64,000 nt of DNA from Lacibacter cauensis (lineage in GTDB: Bacteria > Bacteroidota > Bacteroidia > Chitinophagales > Chitinophagaceae). The position numbers were made by a program, and so were the translations under genes. Where the stretch lies: the NCBI RefSeq assembly GCF_007830055.1, contig NZ_VLLE01000005.1, positions 372,001-436,000 on the forward strand. The letters run 5' to 3'. Below, piece after piece: positions 57,757-64,000 of this stretch (position 1 is its first letter; every line of letters starts with the position of its first letter). The notes beneath the pieces were generated by a model. The model was not told the DNA's origin. It saw only the letters and a list, made by a program, of their open reading frames with translations, and ran no database searches.

Positions 57757-58254
57757 TTATATTTCATTTTCTTTAAATGAAAGTTGCAGGTTTTCCAGAT
57801 CCGTTTTTACTTTCCTGTAGGTAACGCCGGCTGTTTGTAACATGCGTTTCGAAGCCAGTGAAGAATCGGTTGAGCCATATTTATCTGAAAGAAAAATAAC
57901 TTCCGTAATGCCGGCTTGTATAATTGCTTTGGCACATTCGTTACAGGGAAACAATGCGGTGTAAATTCTGCAACCATGCAAATCCATACCAATATTATTG
58001 AGTATGGCATTCAGTTCGGCATGGCATACATACGGGTATTTAGTTTCAAGAAAATCGCCTTGCTTATCCCAAGGGAATTCATCATCATTACAGCCGGCGG
58101 GTAAACCATTGTAACCCGCTCCTACAATTTTGTTTTTACTGTTTACAATACAGGCGCCCACTTGTGTTGAAGGATCTTTACTTCGCTTTGCAGAAAGCAA
58201 TGCTATACCCATAAAATATTCATCCCAGGAAATATAATTGGTTCGTTTACTCAT
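57757..58254 (-). CDS. dCMP deaminase family protein
   Basis: The 165-residue protein has the deaminase zinc site His-Ala-Glu (in Cys-His-Ala-Glu-Leu-Asn-Ala-Ile) and Pro-Cys-Asn-Glu-Cys-Ala-Lys, and matches ComEB/dCMP deaminase in Ser-Lys-Asp-Pro-Ser-Thr-Gln-Val-Gly-Ala-Cys-Ile-Val and Gly-Tyr-Asn-Gly-Leu-Pro-Ala-Gly-Cys. It converts dCMP to dUMP for thymidylate synthesis. The ATG at 58254 is chosen because the family begins here. A TACCTTCA element lies 19 bases upstream (58273-58280). Confidence 0.93.
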   Translation of the reverse strand: MSKRTNYISWDEYFMGIALLSAKRSKDPSTQVGACIVNSKNKIVGAGYNGLPAGCNDDEFPWDKQGDFLETKYPYVCHAELNAILNNIGMDLHGCRIYTALFPCNECAKAIIQAGITEVIFLSDKYGSTDSSLASKRMLQTAGVTYRKVKTDLENLQLSFKENEI

Positions 58255-58572
58255 AATAGAATTTACAGGTGGTGAAGGTAATGTGAAACAGGCACTTAGA
58301 GGCAAATCGTGTTTTTACGAAGTAGTTTGTCTATTTACTTCATTACGAAGATTACTAATTTTACATCGAATTAGTAAGTGTTTTTGTCTATCCGATCCCA
58401 ATGAAAATGAATAGCTGACTGCTGGTTACTCTTAATTCAGTTTCATAAGTATTTGCGGGATTTGATAGAAATGAATAAACCGAAGGATTGCTGATTACGT
58501 AAAGTTAAGCGTAAAAAGGCCAGGTGTTCATCGTATCAACACGTAACAATTCAGTTAATCTAATCTGTACTT
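58255..58572. other. 318-base intergenic region with divergent promoters
   Basis: No gene is seen. It separates the divergent dCMP deaminase and T9SS protein genes. It contains a promoter-like element for the deaminase (58273-58280) and one inverted repeat (58352-58377). Confidence 0.6.
58352..58377. repeat. Perfect inverted repeat, possible operator
   Basis: TTACTAATT and AATTAGTAA (9 bp, perfect) are separated by 8 bases. The size is typical of a dimeric regulator site. AT-richness makes chance possible. Confidence 0.4.
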
Positions 58573-60591
58573 ATGAAACATTTTCTACCCTTAACAATTT
58601 TTCTTTTCATTAACGGCACCTATGTTAATGCGCAACTATCGAACGGTGGAACGCTTGCCAATTTTACAATTGATGCCGATACCAAAGTTGGCTATGCAAA
58701 ATTTGGTACCACCACCTTACTTGCTTATAACAACGACGATTGGTTTTTACCCGGCTCCTATGCAGGAACCGGTAAGCCTGTTATTGATACAACAGGCGCT
58801 GCTGCTTTCAGAACACGATTGATGGCCGGTGATAACATCTCGTTCAGCCGCAGAATGAATGTAGTAAACAACACCATCGTAAACGGCAGAATTTGGGTAG
58901 ATGGACTATATGTTAGAGATTATACGGGCAGTACGGTAGGTGCAAGTTATACTTATGATAGTACAACGTTTGGTAATGCGGCAAAAAACGCCGACAATCC
59001 TAATACCGGTTGGAATGTGAGTACACAAACTATTCCGGGAAAAACTGACCTGGTAGATGGGTTTGCGCATTTGCGCAGAGATGGTAGTTCACCTGGTGAT
59101 TCTTTATGGATGAATTTCGGCATCAGTACGCTCGGAGTGTTGGGTACACGTTATTTTGATATTGAGCTTTTTAAAAAAACATGCGTTTATAATACCACTA
59201 CAGGTTTATTTAGTACAGGTGGTACTGAAGCTGGCCATTCAGAATGGAAATTTAATGCCAGCGGGCAAATTATTCAAACGGGCGATCTGATTATTTCTGC
59301 TACATTCAGTCCCGGTTCAGCTCCTGTGCTGGATATAAGAATATGGGTATCGGCCACAACCTATAATAACGTTAATCCTGCTTTTTTTAATTTCAATTCA
59401 AATTTCGACATGCCTTCAGGAGGTAGTTACGGGTATGCACAAATTGTTTCAAATGCAAATACTACGGCCTTTGGTGCAGGTACGTCTAACTATAGTGGAA
59501 TTGCTCTTACAGATACAACTTATGCTACACCTTGGGGAACTACAACGTACAATTCCTCCAATACGCAGCGTATCTGGTCGGCAAATTTTGATCAATTGCA
59601 GTTTGTTGAAACAGGTCTTAATCTAACACGTATCGGTTTAGATCCATCTTTATACACAGCATTAGGTATGGGCCAATGTTCGCCGTTATTTAAATCTGTA
59701 TTTTTTAAGTCTCGTTCATCTGCCTCATTTACAGCAAACCTTCAGGATTTTATGGGACCATATGATTTTGGTGCATTACCTGCTGCATCAACTGTAGCTG
59801 CTTCATCTAATTTTCCCACATTGTGTCCCAACAATCCTGTAAGTACACTATTTGTAAATAATGCTGTCACTTCATCAATCTACGAATGGAGTACATCTAA
59901 TGGTAATATCGTAACGAATCCTGCCATTGGTACATCAATTGACATTAACAGTGCAGGAACATATTATGTAGCGCAACGATTATTCAGCGGATGTGAAGTA
60001 TACGCCATCGATACAATTCAGATTGTATACGCATCCGCAAGTTGTTCTGTTTTGCCCAGCAACAAAATAACAATCGACGGTAACAGAAAAGGTAGTGAAG
60101 CTGTTGTCAAATGGAAAGTGACACAGGATATGCTATCATCGGCTAACAGGTTTGTGGTTGAACGAAGCGCAGATAACAACGCTTTTGAAACAGTAACAGA
60201 AATAAAAGCAGATGTAAATAATGCGGTTTATTCTATTGAAGACAGGCTTTCAGCGCAGGCCGTAGGATACAGTTACAGAATCAGAGTTGTTATGAACGAT
60301 TATTCTGCTGTTTATTCTCCATCCTTATTGTTAAAAGCTAGCCATACCGCCGGTGTGCTGAAGTTTTACCCCAATCCCGCCCGAAACGAATTGCGGTTAT
60401 ACACCGGTACAGCATTTAAAGATGCCAAGGCATTTATTTACGATTTATCGGGCACTGTAGTGCAACAAACTGTTTTCTCCGGCAGTGAGCTTCAGCTGAA
60501 TATTGATTTATTGAAACCAGGCACTTATTATCTGCATGTGCAACCCAAAGCAGGAGGAACAAAACAAGTGCACAAATTTGTAAAACTCTGA
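58573..60591 (+). CDS. Large secreted T9SS cargo protein (copy B of a paralogous pair)
   Basis: The 672-residue precursor has a signal peptide (to about 20, Tyr-Val-Asn-Ala-Gln), a beta-rich N-terminal region of about 440 residues that I do not recognise, an Ig/PKD-like segment with Tyr-Glu-Trp-Ser-Thr-Ser-Asn-Gly, and a Por_Secre_tail with Phe-Tyr-Pro-Asn-Pro-Ala-Arg-Asn and Gly-Thr-Tyr-Tyr-Leu-His-Val. It matches the gene at 12317-14260 along its whole length, including Asn-Asp-Asp-Trp-Phe, Val-Ile-Asp-Thr-Thr-Gly-Ala-Ala-Ala, Arg-Arg-Asp-Gly and Gly-His-Ser-Glu-Trp-Lys-Phe-Asn-Ala-Ser-Gly-Gln. It is exported by T9SS. Function unknown. Confidence 0.85.
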   Translation: MKHFLPLTIFLFINGTYVNAQLSNGGTLANFTIDADTKVGYAKFGTTTLLAYNNDDWFLPGSYAGTGKPVIDTTGAAAFRTRLMAGDNISFSRRMNVVNNTIVNGRIWVDGLYVRDYTGSTVGASYTYDSTTFGNAAKNADNPNTGWNVSTQTIPGKTDLVDGFAHLRRDGSSPGDSLWMNFGISTLGVLGTRYFDIELFKKTCVYNTTTGLFSTGGTEAGHSEWKFNASGQIIQTGDLIISATFSPGSAPVLDIRIWVSATTYNNVNPAFFNFNSNFDMPSGGSYGYAQIVSNANTTAFGAGTSNYSGIALTDTTYATPWGTTTYNSSNTQRIWSANFDQLQFVETGLNLTRIGLDPSLYTALGMGQCSPLFKSVFFKSRSSASFTANLQDFMGPYDFGALPAASTVAASSNFPTLCPNNPVSTLFVNNAVTSSIYEWSTSNGNIVTNPAIGTSIDINSAGTYYVAQRLFSGCEVYAIDTIQIVYASASCSVLPSNKITIDGNRKGSEAVVKWKVTQDMLSSANRFVVERSADNNAFETVTEIKADVNNAVYSIEDRLSAQAVGYSYRIRVVMNDYSAVYSPSLLLKASHTAGVLKFYPNPARNELRLYTGTAFKDAKAFIYDLSGTVVQQTVFSGSELQLNIDLLKPGTYYLHVQPKAGGTKQVHKFVKL

Positions 60592-60610
60592 TGAGCTTGT
60601 TTGCTGGTGT

Positions 60611-60650
60611 ATACAAAAACAGCCTTGAGAAATCAAGGCTGTTTTTGTAT
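60611..60650. terminator. Bidirectional terminator hairpin, 18-bp perfect stem
   Basis: The arms 60611-60628 and 60633-60650 pair perfectly with a GAAA loop and include A-run and T-run. It lies between the convergent T9SS protein and M28 genes. Confidence 0.92.
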
Positions 60651-60665
60651 GGAGTATACTATTTG

Positions 60666-62234
60666 TTATCGTTGCATTTGCACCGGCTTGGGCATTTCTT
60701 TGCGTGGTAGCAGCCCATCACGCTGCGCAGTGTTGTACACAAAGCTGGCAACAATTACCGCCATCTGTTTCAAATCATCTGCAACCAGGTGATCGTAGCT
60801 GTCCATTGTTGTATGGTGTGTACGTGTGTCATATTCAATTTCATCCTGGATGAATTGAAAACCGGGAATACCCAATTCGTTAAATGAAATATGATCGGTA
60901 CCTCCTGTATTTTGAAGGGTGAGGGTAGAAGCGCCCATTTCTTTAAACGGTTCCAACCATTTTGCAAAGATGGGTTGCACACCTGTGTTGCCTTCTAAAT
61001 AAACGCCTCTTATTTTACCAGTACCATTATCAATGTTATAGTATGCAGAAATTTTTTGTTGCTCGGGTTTTACTTCTTTTGTTACACGATCGCCTACATA
61101 ATTTTTAATCCAGCCACGAGAGCCAAGCAAACCCTGTTCTTCGCCGCTCCACAATGCAATGCGGATCGTACGTTTCGGTTGCAGGTTCAGTGCTTTAAAA
61201 ATGCGCATCACTTCCATCATCACGGCACAACCTGCAGCATTATCCGTAGCGCCTGTTGCACCATGCCAGCTGTCGAGGTGTGCACCAATCATCACCACTT
61301 CATCTTTCAGTTTGGGATCGGTGCCTTTAATTTCACCAATTACATTGTAGCCTTTTACATCTTTATCGGTAAACTCCGATTGTACATCCAGTTCCATTTC
61401 CACTTTTGTACCCATGTTTACCAGGCGGTTGATGGTTTTCAGATCTTCATACGCCACAGAAATTTCTAAAACAGAAGGTTTGCCGTTTACAAAATCGTTA
61501 CGGTTGCCTGCAGGGTTTTGTACAAAAATGGTTCCGTCGTGCGATGCTGTACTTGCCGTTAAAAATGCAGCAGCACCTTCGCTTGTAATGAGTTCTTTAA
61601 TGAGTGTATTTAAACGTTGTGCACCTGCAAAACGTGCCATGTTTGGATTGCCACCCTGGCGTGGACCTTGCGGTTGCGTAGGAGGTTGATAGGCAGCCAT
61701 TTTTTGCAACTCTTCTTCGGTATAACGGGTAGCATCGGGTTTAAAGCTGTGCTTGTACTCATCAGTTCGATTTACCAACACTACTTTGCCTGCAAGTTTT
61801 CCTTTGTATTGCATTAACTCTGTAGAGTCTTTTACGGTAATCACCACTACCTCTGCTTTTTGCAAACCCTTTGTACTTTGTGTCCATGTTTTCGGATAAG
61901 CCAGAATGGGTTTGTAATAAGGTGCGGTCATCGCCACATAACTTTTCTTCAGCTGCCAGCCTTGTCCAAATTCGCCCCATGGGTCGAGTGCAGCTTTGCT
62001 TAAGCCCCATTTTTTCATTTCGGCAATGGCATAATCAGCTGCACGGTAATAACCAGGGGAGTTGGTTAAACGTGGACCACTTACATCGGTTAAATGAAAC
62101 GCAATATTCATCACCTGCGAATTAGTGGTACCTTCTTTAATGATTTTGTTAATGATGTCTTGATCAACTTTTTCCTCTTGTGCAAAACCCGAAAGGCTCA
62201 GCAACAACGAGGCAGATAACAGAAGCTTTCTCAT
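60666..62234 (-). CDS. Secreted M28 family zinc aminopeptidase (second copy)
   Basis: The 522-residue precursor has a signal peptide (Ser-Gly-Phe-Ala-Gln near 19), a PA-like insert (about 120-260) with a Gly/Pro/Gln-rich loop (about 183-198), and an M28 catalytic domain: His319 and Asp321 in Gly-Ala-His-Leu-Asp-Ser-Trp-His, Asp331 in Gly-Ala-Thr-Asp-Asn-Ala, Glu365-Glu366 in Ser-Gly-Glu-Glu-Gln-Gly, Asp402 in Ile-Asp-Asn-Gly-Thr-Gly and His near 473. It removes N-terminal residues from peptides. It shares the same layout with 10675-12219 but is clearly diverged. It and the T9SS gene next to it mirror the M28-T9SS pair at 10.7-14.3 kb. Confidence 0.92.
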   Translation of the reverse strand: MRKLLLSASLLLSLSGFAQEEKVDQDIINKIIKEGTTNSQVMNIAFHLTDVSGPRLTNSPGYYRAADYAIAEMKKWGLSKAALDPWGEFGQGWQLKKSYVAMTAPYYKPILAYPKTWTQSTKGLQKAEVVVITVKDSTELMQYKGKLAGKVVLVNRTDEYKHSFKPDATRYTEEELQKMAAYQPPTQPQGPRQGGNPNMARFAGAQRLNTLIKELITSEGAAAFLTASTASHDGTIFVQNPAGNRNDFVNGKPSVLEISVAYEDLKTINRLVNMGTKVEMELDVQSEFTDKDVKGYNVIGEIKGTDPKLKDEVVMIGAHLDSWHGATGATDNAAGCAVMMEVMRIFKALNLQPKRTIRIALWSGEEQGLLGSRGWIKNYVGDRVTKEVKPEQQKISAYYNIDNGTGKIRGVYLEGNTGVQPIFAKWLEPFKEMGASTLTLQNTGGTDHISFNELGIPGFQFIQDEIEYDTRTHHTTMDSYDHLVADDLKQMAVIVASFVYNTAQRDGLLPRKEMPKPVQMQR

Positions 62235-62338
62235 ACTGGTTGTTTAATTGGTTTGATGCTGAAAGTAAAGAACTCACAGAAAAAAAACAATGCTTTCTTG
62301 GCAGCGGTTGATAAGGTGGTTGTGTGGTAGCAGGAGCA

Positions 62339-63583
62339 TTATTCCTGCTTTGTATAGGGAATGGCGGCCGGCGATTGATTAAACAATATCAGCACCTGGA
62401 ACAGCTGTGTGGTTGTGGCTGTTTCAGGATCTTCGCCAAGCGTAAATGCATTTGATTGATGAAACGGAGATTCTTTTTTATTGAGCAGAAACAATACTGC
62501 TTTACTTGAGTTGAAATAAGGTTCCATTAAATCATAGTGGGTTACAGGTCCGGATAAAGAACCATTGCTTACTTTAAGATTGATGTATGCATTTGTTTTG
62601 CCGCTGCTGTCTGCCTTATTATTCCTGTTTGGAATCATGGCTTCGCCGCCATTGTAAATACTCATGAGCGATACCACACCTTTTACAGCATTTGCTTTAA
62701 CAAGAATGGCTGCAAATCTCGGATCGCCGGGTACATCAAACTGTTTTACATGAAAACTGCCCATCAAGCCGATGATCTTTTCATCTTGAATGCCGTAGCG
62801 CTTTTTAGCGTATAAGAAATTATGGTACATCACCGAATCCCGCAGATCGTTGCGTTTACTAACGGCAATCTGTAGCCGTTGATTAATGTTATCGAGCAGG
62901 TGTTCGATATCTTCAAAATCTTTTCCAAGATGCTTTTTGTAAATGCGATCGTTCTTAATAAAACTGCTGTAAGCATTATTGAACTTTTGTATAAGCAGCG
63001 CAGCTGTATCCTTCACGGGATTCATTGTTGTAAATGGATTTTTCAAAGTGTCGGGTAATGCAGCAGGCAGGTTCCGCTGTATATACAGCAATGCATCACG
63101 GTAAGCAAAATCAAGATCAACAGTAATGATCTGCAGTTTGCTTTTTGCAGGCAGTTGCAGGTTGTAGTTGTACAGCTTTTGAAAAAACTGCAACAGCTGT
63201 TTGTTGTAGTAAAAGGTGTTGGGATGAAACTGAAAGAAACTGTCGAGCACCTGTTCATTACCTGTATGCAAATAACGGTTGAGGTAGAGTTGATCGAGAA
63301 ACCCCAGCTCCAGTAGAATATACTTCAGCCCCACGGTTTGCTGCAGGTGTTTAATCAGATCGAACTGCAGTTCATTGTTGTACTGCGTGCCATGTCCTTC
63401 GCCTACGAGGAATAACTGGTTCTGCAAAATAGTTTTGGTAAAAACTTTTTCTGCGTTAGCAAAGCCATTGTTCCAGGTTGCATGGTTTTGCTGCAAATAA
63501 TCCTGTGACTGTTTCGTATTCTGCGCAGATGCAGCTCGACATACGAGCAATGCACAAAGCAGGAGAGTAGTAAGCTGTTTCAT
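62339..63583 (-). CDS. Secreted erythromycin-esterase-like / TIKI-fold protein
   Basis: The 414-residue precursor has a signal peptide (Ala-Ala-Ser-Ala-Gln near 21), then a region with Phe-Leu-Val-Gly-Glu-Gly-His-Gly-Thr-Gln-Tyr-Asn-Asn-Glu and Tyr-Ile-Leu-Leu-Glu-Leu-Gly, and a late Gly-Leu-Met-Gly-Ser-Phe-His-Val. These resemble the Gly-Glu-x-His-Gly and Gly-x-x-His motifs of the EreA/ChaN/TIKI superfamily of hydrolases. Assignment is by motif only; it may be a metal-dependent hydrolase of unknown substrate and does not imply macrolide resistance. Four 14-base tandem repeats lie directly in front of its ATG. Confidence 0.65.
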   Translation of the reverse strand: MKQLTTLLLCALLVCRAASAQNTKQSQDYLQQNHATWNNGFANAEKVFTKTILQNQLFLVGEGHGTQYNNELQFDLIKHLQQTVGLKYILLELGFLDQLYLNRYLHTGNEQVLDSFFQFHPNTFYYNKQLLQFFQKLYNYNLQLPAKSKLQIITVDLDFAYRDALLYIQRNLPAALPDTLKNPFTTMNPVKDTAALLIQKFNNAYSSFIKNDRIYKKHLGKDFEDIEHLLDNINQRLQIAVSKRNDLRDSVMYHNFLYAKKRYGIQDEKIIGLMGSFHVKQFDVPGDPRFAAILVKANAVKGVVSLMSIYNGGEAMIPNRNNKADSSGKTNAYINLKVSNGSLSGPVTHYDLMEPYFNSSKAVLFLLNKKESPFHQSNAFTLGEDPETATTTQLFQVLILFNQSPAAIPYTKQE

Positions 63584-63586
63584 TGT

Positions 63587-63642
63587 AAGGTTTAAGCGAT
63601 AAGGTTTAAGCGATAAGGTTTAAGTGATAAGGTTTAAGTGAT
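63587..63642. repeat. Four tandem 14-bp repeats in the leader of the EreA-like gene
   Basis: The unit AAGGTTTAAGYGAT occurs four times in a row (63587-63600, 63601-63614, 63615-63628, 63629-63642), with C at the variable base in two and T in two, and a partial unit after. It begins 3 bases before the ATG on the transcribed side, so it lies in the promoter or 5' leader. Confidence 0.85.
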
Positions 63643-63865
63643 AAGGGTTATTCCGCTGCTGCGGCTATGTAAACTTACAATGATGTTTCTGACATGTTTA
63701 TGTGGTTTGTATCAACGGCCTTAGAAGCGGTTTTCAGGAACGGAAATGAAAATAATCTGTCGGTATTATGCATACGTATTATCATAGCATGTATTTGGTT
63801 GCTACATAATTCTGTAATCTTCACATTTATGCGTAAGAGGATAGCATCAGACATAACCTTATTAA
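63643..63865. other. Intergenic region without gene
   Basis: Together with the repeats and the terminator this makes a 359-base gap (63584-63942). A 71-codon frame at 63694-63909 runs through the terminator hairpin and has no family-like features, so I do not call it. Confidence 0.55.
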
Positions 63866-63896
63866 AAACAAAGCCCCGACATTTCTGTCGGGGCTT
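63866..63896 (-). terminator. Terminator of the right-edge gene
   Basis: The stem AAGCCCCGACA / TGTCGGGGCTT (63871-63881 with 63886-63896), loop TTTC, is followed on the minus strand by a T-run. It serves the gene ending at 63943. Confidence 0.88.
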
Positions 63897-63942
63897 CTTT
63901 ATCTTGTAGTCCGTAAATCGTTTTAATCACGGTTCAGACTGG

Positions 63943-64000
63943 TTAAATATCAATCGCTTCACCGTAAGCAGCAGCAGTTGCTTCTTTTACGGCTTCACTC
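63943..64000 (-). CDS. C-terminal end of an unidentified gene cut by window
   Basis: On the minus strand an open frame enters from the right edge and stops with TAA at 63943-63945. It gives 18 residues: Ser-Glu-Ala-Val-Lys-Glu-Ala-Thr-Ala-Ala-Ala-Tyr-Gly-Glu-Ala-Ile-Asp-Ile. The strong terminator 47 bases downstream supports a true gene end. Too short to name. Confidence 0.6.
   Translation of the reverse strand, partial: SEAVKEATAAAYGEAIDI

Noticed and set aside
62339..63583. Macrolide resistance gene from the EreA-like motif
   Set aside because: Only short motifs match; the rest differs and the protein is secreted, so resistance cannot be inferred.
63694..63909. 71-codon plus-strand frame
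   Set aside because: It runs through a strong terminator hairpin and shows no domain or conserved pattern.
1..64000. tRNA, rRNA, CRISPR, prophage or transposase genes
   Set aside because: I looked for their usual signatures on both strands and saw none; a covariance-model scan would be needed to exclude a small RNA gene.

Overview
This 64 kb window comes from the chromosome of a Bacteroidota bacterium, most likely family Chitinophagaceae. The support is: secreted proteins with C-terminal type IX secretion (Por_Secre_tail) domains, an OmpA protein with thrombospondin type 3 repeats, paired DUF3857 transglutaminase-like proteins, a recF-DUF721 pair, a folP / DUF1599 / DoxX neighbourhood, weak Shine-Dalgarno signals, and TAnnTTTG-like elements about 5-25 bases before many start codons. 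Base composition is moderately AT-rich. I saw no rRNA, tRNA, CRISPR array, prophage or intact insertion sequence. The left edge cuts a DUF418 membrane protein and the right edge cuts the last 18 codons of an unidentified minus-strand gene.

Layout. 1-9 kb: DUF418 protein, VOC protein, OmpA/TSP3 protein, a small coiled-coil protein, an EF-G paralogue, a dodecin, a GAF protein with a degenerate kinase half, a CvpA-CAP fusion and a glycine-zipper lipoprotein. 9-18 kb: sensor histidine kinase, M28 peptidase, large T9SS cargo protein, YpdA-type reductase, THUMP rRNA methyltransferase, DbpA-like helicase. 18-26 kb: an unrecognised protein flanked by small palindromic repeats, a HopJ-family protein, thiolase, cupin, an AraC regulator divergent from an Omp85-like barrel, methyltransferase, GNAT, and a 37-residue membrane protein. 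26-41 kb: two DUF3857 proteins, ndk, DHH phosphoesterase + FKBP lipoprotein, folP divergent from DUF1599 and DoxX genes, a lone Opp-type permease, an S33 hydrolase, a second copy of the coiled-coil protein, recF-DUF721, an LEA-like 11-mer repeat protein, a PNPOx-like protein and a DUF985 cupin. 41-48 kb: a 1732-residue beta-helix T9SS protein, then an ECF sigma/anti-sigma-like pair. 48-64 kb: NlpC/P60, ppa, NamZ-like DUF1343, SlyD-like FKBP, CPBP protease, pepT, small membrane proteins, an SPFH protein, a cytochrome c lipoprotein, a deoxyribosyltransferase-like protein next to dCMP deaminase, a second copy of the large T9SS protein, a second M28 peptidase and an EreA-like secreted protein.

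Most of the window is housekeeping and cell-envelope biology in short transcription units, often closed by long, nearly perfect bidirectional terminator hairpins. The parts least explained by known families are: two paralogous T9SS cargo proteins 45 kb apart sharing a roughly 450-residue domain I do not recognise; two paralogous small coiled-coil proteins 34 kb apart; an EF-G paralogue with Tyr in place of the catalytic His; a dodecin without the usual flavin contacts; and several families of tiny dispersed or tandem repeats. I found no obvious new multi-gene defence or mobile system.
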